Assembly: GCA_031286085.1 (NCBI GenBank)
Contig: JAITUX010000069.1
Coordinates: 1 to 11,437, forward strand
Source: Candidatus Adiutrix sp.
Lineage (GTDB): Bacteria > Desulfobacterota > Desulfarculia > Adiutricales > Adiutricaceae
DNA length: 11,437 nt
Direction of reading: 5' to 3'
Positions within the stretch are counted from its first letter, which is position 1, and every line of letters begins with the position of its first letter. Below the pieces are notes generated by a model. It was given only the letters and a program-made list of their open reading frames with translations. It was not told where the DNA came from and searched no databases. A program made the position numbers and the translations under genes. Below, in pieces: positions 1 to 6,536 of this stretch.

Positions 1-717
1 TCCCAGGCCGAAGGCTCCATGGTCAAGGTCATAGGGGCCATGGAGGAGATCTCCCGCTCGGGCAACGAGATAGGCAAGATAATAAAGACCATAGACGAGA
101 TAGCCTTCCAGACCAACCTCCTGGCCTTGAACGCGGCGGTGGAGGCGGCCCGGGCCGGCGAGGCCGGGGCGGGCTTCGCGGTGGTGGCCGACGAGGTGCG
201 GAACCTGGCCATCCGCTCGGCCGAGGCGGCCAAGAACACGGCCGACCTCATCGCGACTACCATAACCAACATCAACTCCGGCTCGGAAATAGTCAACGAA
301 ACCTCGACGGCCTTCAAGCAGGTGAGCACGCAGGTCGGCAAGGTCCACGAACTGGTCTCGGAAGTGGCCGAGGCCTCCAACGAGCAGAGCCAGGGCATAG
401 AACAGATAACCTCGGCCACGACCGAGATGGACAAGGTGACCCAGTCCAACGCCGCCGCGGCCGAGGAATCGGCCAGCGCGGCCGGGCATCTGTCCATCCA
501 GTCCGCCAACCTCCTGAAGGTGGTCAACGAGATAGACGCCCTGGCCCACGGGGCCAAGGAAAAGACCGCCGGCCAAGCCGAGCGGGCGGCCATTCCGGCG
601 CCTAAGAAGGCCAAGGCCAAGGTCAAGGCCATCGCCCAGAAGCCCAAGATCAGGCAGGCCGCCGCGGCCAAGGCGGCCGCTCCGGAGGAGGAGGACGAGG
701 ACGACTTCGACTTCTAA
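1..717 (+). CDS. Methyl-accepting chemotaxis protein, C-terminal part (MCP1), cut by window edge
   Basis: The reading frame is open from base 1, so the gene begins upstream; 238 residues are visible, ending at TAA 715-717. It holds the core of the MCP cytoplasmic signalling domain: the hairpin tip with [20 protein letters not shown], followed by [13 protein letters not shown], which in this family contacts CheA and CheW, then the descending methylation helix ([10 protein letters not shown]). The first visible residue aligns with about residue 530 of the next gene, so the membrane and sensor parts lie outside the window. The last ~55 residues form a Lys/Ala/Pro-rich tail ending in an acidic stretch ([10 protein letters not shown]). 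The tail resembles a flexible tether, as receptors carrying a CheR/CheB docking peptide have, but it is not the classic xWxxF peptide. Isoleucine is encoded by ATA in 11 of 19 cases (hand count). Family assignment is certain; the ligand cannot be inferred. Confidence 0.96.
   Translation, partial: SQAEGSMVKVIGAMEEISRSGNEIGKIIKTIDEIAFQTNLLALNAAVEAARAGEAGAGFAVVADEVRNLAIRSAEAAKNTADLIATTITNINSGSEIVNETSTAFKQVSTQVGKVHELVSEVAEASNEQSQGIEQITSATTEMDKVTQSNAAAAEESASAAGHLSIQSANLLKVVNEIDALAHGAKEKTAGQAERAAIPAPKKAKAKVKAIAQKPKIRQAAAAKAAAPEEEDEDDFDF
74..179 (+). repeat. 106-bp block repeated identically in MCP2 (2546-2651) and nearly so in MCP3
   Basis: By eye, 74-179 and 2546-2651 match at every base, including third codon positions. 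MCP3 carries a diverged copy starting near 4490 (for example CTGTTG for CTCCTG and GGG for GAG). The block encodes the receptor signalling tip. Purifying selection explains the protein identity but not the identical synonymous sites, so recent duplication or gene conversion is inferred. Confidence 0.85.
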
Positions 718-727
718 ACAAGGGCGG

Positions 728-784
728 GGCCGCCGGCCGGGCTTTTGGGACGCGCAGAGGCCCCAGACCCCCTAGCCGGCGGCC
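728..784. repeat. Inverted repeat between MCP1 and MCP2
   Basis: GGCCGCCGGC at 728-737 is the exact reverse complement of GCCGGCGGCC at 775-784, with a 37-nt spacer. Two further G-U pairs are possible at 726-727/785-786. It begins 11 nt after the MCP1 stop. There is no T tract beyond TTT, so it is not a textbook terminator; it could form a 3'-end stem on the MCP1 transcript. Confidence 0.5.
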
Positions 785-802
785 TTTGAGGCGAGGCGCG
801 CG

Positions 803-857
803 GGGCCGGCCGGCCGGGGCCGGAGGTCCAGGCCGGCCGGCCCGCGATGCGTTTTTT
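803..857 (+). terminator. Candidate hairpin/terminator in the MCP1-MCP2 gap
   Basis: A perfect 13-bp inverted repeat: 803-815 (GGGCCGGCCGGCC) pairs with 831-843, with a 15-nt loop. A T6 run follows at 852-857, 8 nt after the stem. Stem strength is extreme, but the gap before the T run is longer than in a classic intrinsic terminator, so attenuation or partial termination is as likely. It lies in the 165-nt gap (718-882), where I recognise no promoter. Confidence 0.4.
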
Positions 858-882
858 ACGGCGCGTTTTACGGAGCACGACC

Positions 883-3093
883 ATGAAAATGAGCACCAAG
901 ATAGTTTTAGGGTTCTTTTTGACCAACGCCTTGTATTTGATTCTTCTGGCGGTCATTTTCATGTTCGTCCGGCCCTTGGAGAAGGCGGCGGATATTCTAA
1001 ACCAAAGCGTCCTACCCATAAACGAGCACATCGCCGACATAAGGCTCCAGGTGTCCGAGCAACGCTCAAGCATGAAATCATATTTAACCAGCCCGACCCT
1101 GGAAAAAAAGCTTTTCGACCAGGCGGCCGCCCGAAACAAGGCCGCCGGCGAAGACTTGTCGAAGATCACCGATATTCTGGCCTCCCCCGGCGCGGATTTT
1201 TTGCGGACCCCGGACGTGACCGAAATTCAGGGCCGGATGGACGGCCTTTACAAGGCTTCGCGCGAATTGGTCGCCGACACCTATGGCCGGGAGACGGAGG
1301 TTTACCAGGCCCGCCTTGAATATGCCGCCCTGGCCCGAAGAATAATCGACGAACTGGGCGTGGCGCTGCGGGAGGAAAACGAAGCCTTCGGGGCGGAGGT
1401 TGAAGGGCCGGCCGCGGCCCCGGGCTCCGCCAAGGCGGCGGGCGCGGGGACCGCCCCGGCCAAGGTTATAGCCCCGGTTGCGGCGGACGCCGGCCCCGCT
1501 TCAACCCAGGCTCCGGCCGCCGGTGTTGCGGACGCGGATTCCACGCCGGCGACGGCGGCGGTCGCGGCGGACACCGATTCCGCCCCGGCGGCGGTCGCGG
1601 CGGACGAGGGCGTCGCCTTGACCCCGGCTCCGGCATCCAGCGCCGCGGACGCCGCCCCGGCCCCGGTTGCGGCCAAGGCGGGCAACGGTTCCGCCCCGGC
1701 CGTCAAGGCCAAGGCGGCGGAGGCCGCCGCCGATTCCTTCCAGGCCACCATTAAACGCCGCTACGGGCGGGCCATGAGCGTGACCGCCATCCGGGCCACC
1801 GTCTATGAAAGCTGGCTGGCCTTCTTCATGGGCTATGTCCTGGGCAGCCAGGAACTCTATGACCAAAGCCTGGCCAAGGCCAGCGAAGCCGAGGCAATGA
1901 TGGTCGCCGTCAGCGCCGACACCAAGGCCAGCTACCAGAAAATCAAGGCGGCCGTGGACATATCCGAAAAGATACTGGTCAACGAATACGTCCCCAAGCT
2001 TAAATCCATCATGGAGCTGCAAAAGGAAAACGCCGCCTTCGGGGCCAAGCGCTTCGGCACGACCGAGGAATTGGCCGATTTCGCCGACCGGCTGGCCCAG
2101 GCCATCGGCCCGGAGGTCTTGAAATTCACGAACGGCATCTCCGGCATCGCCGACCAGGTCATCGCCTCCATGCTCCTGGGGGTCGCCGCGGCCCTGGCCG
2201 CCAGCCTGACCCTGGCCCTGGCGGTCACCCGGAGCATAGTGAAGCCCATAAACACCATCATAAACAACCTGGGCGTAAGCGCCCAGGAGGTGGATTCGGC
2301 CTCCACGAAACTTTCCAGCGCCGCCAACACCCTGGCCGGGGGGGCCACGGAAAACGCGGCCAGCCTGGAGGAGACCAGCGCGGCCCTGGATGAACTGGGG
2401 GCCATGACCAAGCGCAACGCCGAAAACGCCTCGGAGGCCAAGGCCCTCATGACCCAGGCCGCCGAGACGGTGGCCCAGGCCGAAACCTCCATGACCAAGG
2501 TCATAGGGGCCATGGAGGAGATTTCCCGTTCCGGCCAGGAGATAAGCAAGATAATAAAGACCATAGACGAGATAGCCTTCCAGACCAACCTCCTGGCCTT
2601 GAACGCGGCGGTGGAGGCGGCCCGGGCCGGCGAGGCCGGGGCGGGCTTCGCCGTGGTGGCCGGCGAGGTGCGCAACCTGGCCATCCGCTCGGCCGAGGCG
2701 GCCAGGACCACGGCCGAACTCATCGCGGCGACCATAAGCAACATCAATTCCGGCACGGAGATGGTCAACGCTACCTCGGAAGCCTTCAAGGCGGTCAATT
2801 CCCAAACCAGCAAGGTCCGCGACCTGGTTTCGGAAGTGGCCACGGCCTCCGGCGAGCAGAACCAGGGCCTGGACCAGATAAACCAGGCCATGCACGAGAT
2901 GGACAAGGTGACCCAGTCCAACGCCGCCTCGTCCGAGGAATCGGCCGGCGCGGCCGGACACCTGGCCCACCAGGCCGGCTACCTCTTGAACGTGGTCAGC
3001 GAGATGCAGGTTTTGGCCTACGGGGCCGAACGGGGCCGGCCCGGGCCTTCGGGCCGGCCGGCCCTGCCGTCCGCCGAGGCAAACAAATTCTGA
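883..3093 (+). CDS. Methyl-accepting chemotaxis protein with Ala/Pro-rich insertion in the sensor (MCP2)
   Basis: A 736-residue membrane chemoreceptor. I chose ATG 883 because GGAG at 872-875 lies 7 nt upstream and because the N-terminus ([11 protein letters not shown]) matches the next gene ([11 protein letters not shown]); the upstream ATG 847 has no ribosome site. Layout: TM1 about residues 8-30; periplasmic helical domain to about 424; TM2 about 425-448; a short HAMP-like start (TRSIVKPI); then the signalling domain. Possible methyl-accepting Glu are spaced by heptads at 490, 497 and 504; the tip lies at about 553-620. The signalling domain aligns without gaps to E. coli Tsr from AASLEET through MDKVTQ (Tsr recalled from memory), suggesting the 36-heptad class. 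Residues ~175-289 are an Ala/Pro insertion absent from MCP3. The short C-terminal tail lacks the acidic block of its neighbours. The periplasmic part could be a helical bimodular (HBM)-like domain; the ligand is unknown. Confidence 0.95.
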   Translation: MKMSTKIVLGFFLTNALYLILLAVIFMFVRPLEKAADILNQSVLPINEHIADIRLQVSEQRSSMKSYLTSPTLEKKLFDQAAARNKAAGEDLSKITDILASPGADFLRTPDVTEIQGRMDGLYKASRELVADTYGRETEVYQARLEYAALARRIIDELGVALREENEAFGAEVEGPAAAPGSAKAAGAGTAPAKVIAPVAADAGPASTQAPAAGVADADSTPATAAVAADTDSAPAAVAADEGVALTPAPASSAADAAPAPVAAKAGNGSAPAVKAKAAEAAADSFQATIKRRYGRAMSVTAIRATVYESWLAFFMGYVLGSQELYDQSLAKASEAEAMMVAVSADTKASYQKIKAAVDISEKILVNEYVPKLKSIMELQKENAAFGAKRFGTTEELADFADRLAQAIGPEVLKFTNGISGIADQVIASMLLGVAAALAASLTLALAVTRSIVKPINTIINNLGVSAQEVDSASTKLSSAANTLAGGATENAASLEETSAALDELGAMTKRNAENASEAKALMTQAAETVAQAETSMTKVIGAMEEISRSGQEISKIIKTIDEIAFQTNLLALNAAVEAARAGEAGAGFAVVAGEVRNLAIRSAEAARTTAELIAATISNINSGTEMVNATSEAFKAVNSQTSKVRDLVSEVATASGEQNQGLDQINQAMHEMDKVTQSNAASSEESAGAAGHLAHQAGYLLNVVSEMQVLAYGAERGRPGPSGRPALPSAEANKF
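1405..1749 (+). other. Ala/Pro-rich low-complexity insertion in the MCP2 periplasmic domain
   Basis: In MCP3 the sequence passes from a helix ending near EV directly (SRPPA) into IKRRYERQ. In MCP2 the same junction, EVE to IKRRYGRA, is interrupted by about 115 residues, over 40 % Ala, with Pro, Ser, Thr, Asp and Lys. Within it an 11-12 residue unit is tandemly repeated: [12 protein letters not shown] (1525-1560), [11 protein letters not shown] (1561-1593), then a degenerate [12 protein letters not shown]. The reading frame is kept. It looks like a slippage-expanded disordered linker between two sensor helices. Confidence 0.85.
3034..3059 (+). repeat. GC hairpin at the 3' end of the MCP2 coding region
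   Basis: GGCCGGCCCG at 3034-3043 pairs perfectly with CGGGCCGGCC at 3050-3059 across a 6-nt loop, 34 nt before the MCP2 stop codon. It encodes the Gly/Arg/Pro-rich end of MCP2, just where the neighbours carry their acidic tails. No T tract follows. It may be a structural mRNA element or simply a product of GGCC-rich composition. Confidence 0.4.
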
Positions 3094-3165
3094 GCCGGCC
3101 GGGAATTCGACTGATTCGGTTTTTCAGAGATTCGGCGGCTTGAAACCGCCCCAGGAGCTTTACCC

Positions 3166-5235
3166 ATGAAGCTGAGCACCAAAATCGTTTTCGGTTTCCT
3201 TATGACCAATGTCGTCTATCTGCTGCTCCTGGCGGCCATCCTGCTCATAGTCCGGCCCCTGGGCAGGGCTTCCGCCGAACTCGTCCAATTCATAGTGCCC
3301 ATCTATGAAAAAACCGCCTCCATACGCTACAACATTTCGGAGCAGCGCTCGAACATCCGGGCCTATGTGAGCAGCCCCAACCTGGACAGGTCCCTTTACG
3401 ACCTGGCGCTGGCCAACAACAAAGCCGGCACGGACGGCAGCGAGGAGATAGGCAAGATACTCTCCGACCCCCGGGCGGCCTTTCTCAAGACCCCGGCGAT
3501 AACCGGCGCCTACAAGAGGATAGTTGACGGTTTAAAGACCAACAGCCCCCTGTTGGCCAGCACGGCCTCGGCCGAGGAGAACCTGGCCAAGGCGCGCCGG
3601 GAGTTTTCAAGCGTGGCCGGGGAGATGCTGGAAACCCTCAACGAGGTTCTGCAGACGGAAAATGAAACCGCCTACCAGGAAGTGAGCCGCCCGCCCGCCA
3701 TAAAGCGCCGCTATGAACGGCAGTCCGCCATAACCGGCATCCGGGCCACCATATATGAAAGCTGGGTGTTTTTCTTCCAGGGCTACATCAGGAGCGACCA
3801 GGGCATCCTGGACAAGTGTCAGGCCAAGGTGACCGAAGCCGGGAAACAGATGGACGCCATCATCGCCGACACCAAGGTTCCCGCCGTCAAGGCGGCCCTG
3901 GAAAAATCCCGCAAGACCCTGAACGAGGTTTACGAGCCCCAACTGCACTTGTTCCTGAAAACCCGGGCTGAAAACGCCGAGTTGGGGAACAAACGCTTCA
4001 CCATGACCGGGGGCATCCTGGACGCGGCCGGCGACCTCAACGCGGCCGTCCATAAAGCGGTTCTGGATTTCACGGACGGCCTGGCCGGCATCGCGCGGCA
4101 GGTCACCACCTCCATGTTCATAGGGATCGTGGTGGCCCTGGCCGCCAGCCTGCTCCTGTCGGTGATGATCACCCGGAGCATAGTGGGGCCCATCAACTCC
4201 ATCATCGTCAACCTGAACGACAGCGCGCAGGAGGTGGACTCGGCCTCCGCCCAGCTGACCAGTTCCGCCAACGCCCTGGCCACCGGGGCCACGGAAAACG
4301 CGGCCAGCCTGGAGGAGACCAGCGCGGCCCTGGAAGAGCTCAGTTCCATGACCAAGCGCAACGCCGACAGCGCCTTGGAGGCCAAGTCCCTCATGGGTCA
4401 GGCCGCCAACATCGTGGGCGAGGCCGAAATTTCCATGACCAAGGTCATAGGGGCCATGGAGGAGATTTCCCACTCCGGCAAAGAAATAGGCAATATAATA
4501 AAGACCATAGACGAGATAGCCTTCCAGACCAACCTGTTGGCCTTGAACGCGGCGGTGGAGGCGGCCCGGGCCGGCGGGGCCGGGGCCGGCTTCGCGGTGG
4601 TGGCCGACGAGGTGCGGAACCTGGCCGTCCGCTCGGCCGAGGCGGCCAAGAGCACGGCCAGCCTCATCTCGGCCACCATAAGCAACATCAATTCCGGCTC
4701 GGACATGGTCAACCTGACCGCGGAGGCCTTCAAGGCGGTCAGTGTCCAAACCAACAAGGTTTTTCAGCTGGTCACGGATGTGGCCGAGGCCTCCGGCGAG
4801 CAGAGCCTGGGCATAGAGCAGATAGCCAAGGCCATGGTCCAGATGGACAAGGTGACCCAGTCCAACGCCGCCCTGGCCGAACAATCGGCCGGCGAAGCCG
4901 GGGATTTGTCCCACCAGGCCGCCAACCTCCTGGACGTGGTCGGCGATATCGAGGTTTTGACCCACGGCGTCCAGGGACGTTCGGCCGGCGGCCTGGCGGC
5001 CTTGCCGGCCCCGGAGGAGGAGGAGGAGGAGCCGGCCCCGAAGCCCAGGAAGAAGCTCAAGGCCGCCAAGGCCAAGCCGGCCCCGGACGAGGAGGAGGAG
5101 GAGCCGGCCCCGAAGCCCAGGAGGAAGCTCAAGGCCGCCAAGGCCAAGCCGAAGTCGGCCGCGGCCAAGGCCAAGTCGGCCGCGGCCAAGGCCCTGCCCT
5201 TGGACGACGAGGAAGAGGAAGATATGGAGTTCTAG
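3166..5235 (+). CDS. Methyl-accepting chemotaxis protein with repetitive charged C-terminal tail (MCP3)
   Basis: A complete 689-residue chemoreceptor. ATG 3166 is preceded by AGGAG at 3153-3157, 8 nt upstream. Layout: TM1 about 8-30; a ~285-residue periplasmic, mainly helical sensor related to that of MCP2; TM2 about 314-337; short HAMP start (TRSIVGPI); possible methylation Glu at 377, 384 and 391; signalling tip with [20 protein letters not shown], then [10 protein letters not shown]. At the tip the usual AARAGE is AARAGG (Gly471, codon 4576-4578), unlike MCP1 and MCP2. After about residue 600 comes a low-complexity tail of two 24-residue repeats, a SAAAKAK repeat, and an acidic end (EEEEDMEF). 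The 72-nt gap from MCP2 holds only a short GGCGG/CCGCC stem (3134-3150) before the ribosome site, so co-transcription with MCP2 is likely. The ligand is unknown. Confidence 0.96.
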   Translation: MKLSTKIVFGFLMTNVVYLLLLAAILLIVRPLGRASAELVQFIVPIYEKTASIRYNISEQRSNIRAYVSSPNLDRSLYDLALANNKAGTDGSEEIGKILSDPRAAFLKTPAITGAYKRIVDGLKTNSPLLASTASAEENLAKARREFSSVAGEMLETLNEVLQTENETAYQEVSRPPAIKRRYERQSAITGIRATIYESWVFFFQGYIRSDQGILDKCQAKVTEAGKQMDAIIADTKVPAVKAALEKSRKTLNEVYEPQLHLFLKTRAENAELGNKRFTMTGGILDAAGDLNAAVHKAVLDFTDGLAGIARQVTTSMFIGIVVALAASLLLSVMITRSIVGPINSIIVNLNDSAQEVDSASAQLTSSANALATGATENAASLEETSAALEELSSMTKRNADSALEAKSLMGQAANIVGEAEISMTKVIGAMEEISHSGKEIGNIIKTIDEIAFQTNLLALNAAVEAARAGGAGAGFAVVADEVRNLAVRSAEAAKSTASLISATISNINSGSDMVNLTAEAFKAVSVQTNKVFQLVTDVAEASGEQSLGIEQIAKAMVQMDKVTQSNAALAEQSAGEAGDLSHQAANLLDVVGDIEVLTHGVQGRSAGGLAALPAPEEEEEEPAPKPRKKLKAAKAKPAPDEEEEEPAPKPRRKLKAAKAKPKSAAAKAKSAAAKALPLDDEEEEDMEF
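5005..5193 (+). repeat. In-frame tandem repeats in the MCP3 tail
   Basis: Two copies of a 72-nt (24-codon) unit lie head to tail at 5005-5076 and 5077-5148. Each encodes PAP, a run of Glu/Asp, PAPKPR, and KLKAAKAK, and they differ at only a few bases. They are followed by 1.9 copies of a 21-nt unit (SAAAKAK) at 5155-5193. The pattern alternates acidic and basic blocks, like histone-H1-type Lys/Ala/Pro tails, and suggests a long flexible tether whose length can change by recombination or slippage. Confidence 0.9.
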
Positions 5236-5271
5236 CCCCAAGCGCGGGTCCTCTGGGCCGGGGCCTGGCCT

Positions 5272-5994
5272 CTACCGCCAGGAATCCCGCACGGTCATGG
5301 CCACCGCGGCCAGGTGGACGGCCCGGGCTCCGGCGGCCAGAAGGGTTCGGGCCGCTTCGGCGGCGGTGGCCCCGGTGGTTATGACGTCGTCGAACAAGAG
5401 CACCCTGGCGCCCCGGACCAGGCCGGGGGCCGGGGCCCGGAAGGAGCCCCGGATGGCTTTAAGGCGTTCGCGGCGGCTTAAGGCGGCCTGGGGCAGTTCG
5501 GCTTCCACCGGCCGGCTCAGGAGGCCGGGCTCAAGGGGCCGGCCGGGGAAGGCGGCCCGGGCCAGCACCAGGGCCTGGTTGAAGCCCCGGGCGGCCAGTT
5601 TACGGGGGGACAGGGGCAGGGGCACCAGGACGTCCCAAGCCGAGGTTTCGGGAAGGGCCGCGGCCAAACCGGCCAGGGCCCGGACCTGGGTCAAATCGCC
5701 GTGATATTTCAGGCGGCCGATGGAGAGGGCCGCCGCCCCCTTATAAACGGCCGCGGCCCGGGCCGTCAGGAAGGGGGGCGGGTCGGCCAGGCAGTCGCCG
5801 CAGAGATGGCCGGCCGCATGATGGAAGGGCCGGCCGCAGACGGGGCAGACGGAGGCGGGCAGAAGTTCCACCGTGTCTTGGCAGGCCGGGCAGAAACAGC
5901 CCCGCCAGCCGGAGCCGGCCGGGGCCAGGGGCAGGGCCCGGGGACAGACGGCGCAGACCGGCGGCCACCAGAGGTCGGCTAGAGCCTCAAGCAA
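5272..5994 (-). CDS. ComF/GntX-family phosphoribosyltransferase-like protein
   Basis: This is a ComF-type protein: an N-terminal zinc-finger region with four Cys pairs (CAVC, CPAC, CPVC, CGDC) followed by a type I phosphoribosyltransferase fold whose PRPP-binding motif VLLFDDVITTGAT lies near the C-terminus. RGFNQA and KYHGD are also typical of the family. ComF proteins are linked to DNA uptake in naturally competent bacteria, but many members have no proven role. The start is uncertain. TTG 5994 gives MLEALADLWWPPVCAVC, the usual family beginning, with GGTGG 8 nt upstream. GTG 6006 is nearly equivalent. The frame is open to TTG 6084, which would add 30 basic residues and overlap the preceding gene. 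The gene is last in the leftward block and converges on MCP3 with 36 nt between the stop codons. Confidence 0.9.
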   Translation of the reverse strand: MLEALADLWWPPVCAVCPRALPLAPAGSGWRGCFCPACQDTVELLPASVCPVCGRPFHHAAGHLCGDCLADPPPFLTARAAAVYKGAAALSIGRLKYHGDLTQVRALAGLAAALPETSAWDVLVPLPLSPRKLAARGFNQALVLARAAFPGRPLEPGLLSRPVEAELPQAALSRRERLKAIRGSFRAPAPGLVRGARVLLFDDVITTGATAAEAARTLLAAGARAVHLAAVAMTVRDSWR

Positions 5995-6036
5995 ATTAAA
6001 GGCCACCGGACTTTTAAAGAGTCTGGCCCTGACGGG

Positions 6037-6067
6037 CGAGCCGGCTTCGTTGGCCGGCTTGTTTTTT
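6037..6067 (+). terminator. Plus-strand intrinsic terminator antisense to the comF 5' region
   Basis: The arm 6037-6045 (CGAGCCGGC) pairs with 6053-6061 (GCCGGCTTG) over 9 bp with one G-U, a 7-nt loop, and an immediate T6 run at 6062-6067. This is textbook intrinsic-terminator geometry, but only for rightward transcription. No plus-strand gene ends nearby: the closest is MCP3, 800 nt upstream. It may stop readthrough from the MCP array before it enters the leftward operon. Its position also favours a comF start downstream of it, at 6006 or 5994. Confidence 0.7.
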
Positions 6068-6073
6068 GGTCGT

Positions 6074-6451
6074 TTAATCCGCAAATTCCCCGGCGGCTTT
6101 GAATTCCGCCCAGGTCACCCCGGCCCTGAAGCCCGGGCAGGCCGCCTTAGCGGACAGGAAGGCGCTTTCCCGGGCCAGGAGTTGGGGCAGAAAAGGCCAG
6201 AGGCGGCAGGTCCTGGGCTTTTGGCGGTGGATGCGGCAAAGGCCGCCGGCCTGGCGCAAACGGCAATAGCCGGCCTGGTCCTGGCCGATGTCCCAGGGCG
6301 GGGTTCCCGGCTCCAGGTAGAGGCGGCGGAAGGCGGCCTCGTCCAGGTTCAAAAGGGCCGCGGCGGCCCGGGCCCCGGCTTCGTCCAGGCGCGCGCCGCC
6401 CCGGCCCAGGCAACAGGCCCCGCAGCGGCGGCATTGAAAAACTTTCGGCAA
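6074..6451 (-). CDS. YkgJ-family cysteine cluster protein
   Basis: A 125-residue protein with the CxxCxxCC signature at its N-terminus (Cys7, Cys10, Cys13, Cys14) and further cysteines at 63, 72, 82 and 105. This matches the YkgJ / zinc- or iron-chelating CxxCxxCC family (PF03692); the PRTCRLWPF segment is also typical. Family members are thought to bind a metal or Fe-S cluster, but the physiological role is not settled. The start is TTG 6451, with AAGGG 8 nt upstream; no ATG or GTG precedes the Cys motif in frame. It lies 85 nt after pfkA and before comF on the same strand, so co-transcription with one or both is possible. The function cannot be narrowed from the context. Confidence 0.9.
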   Translation of the reverse strand: MPKVFQCRRCGACCLGRGGARLDEAGARAAAALLNLDEAAFRRLYLEPGTPPWDIGQDQAGYCRLRQAGGLCRIHRQKPRTCRLWPFLPQLLARESAFLSAKAACPGFRAGVTWAEFKAAGEFAD

Positions 6452-6536
6452 TTCAACCGCCCTTAAAAAAACCGGCTTTCATTCCCGAGGTTTTCCGGCT
6501 TCGGCCGCCGGCCGCCGCGCCGGCAATCAGAGCTTC

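Noticed and set aside
847..882. Upstream ATG 847 as start of MCP2
   Set aside because: No ribosome site precedes it, it lies just after a 13-bp hairpin, and the homologous N-terminus shared with MCP3 begins at ATG 883, which has a good GGAG.
2662..2664. Asp to Gly in the VVADEVR motif of MCP2 as a functional defect
   Set aside because: E. coli Tsr also has [10 protein letters not shown] (recalled), so Gly is a normal variant here.
1501..2970. Long minus-strand open frame opposite MCP2 (489 residues)
   Set aside because: It is the antisense of a clearly coding MCP. The protein is Gly/His/Leu-rich with no domain, and long antisense frames are expected at this GC content. The same applies to 3607-5241 (-), 6657-7418 (+), 7446-7976 (+), 7994-9274 (+), 9378-10016 (-) and 10026-10967 (-).
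5264..5282. CCTGGC/GCCAGG stem at the MCP3-comF junction as a terminator
   Set aside because: It has a 6-bp stem but no T tract in either direction and overlaps the comF 3' end.
6465..6498. Leftward terminator after pfkA (T7 run with CCGG repeats)
   Set aside because: Only a 4-6 bp, largely A-T or self-complementary stem can be drawn around a 15-19 nt loop. The T run is suggestive, but the hairpin is too weak to call, so readthrough into the YkgJ gene stays open.
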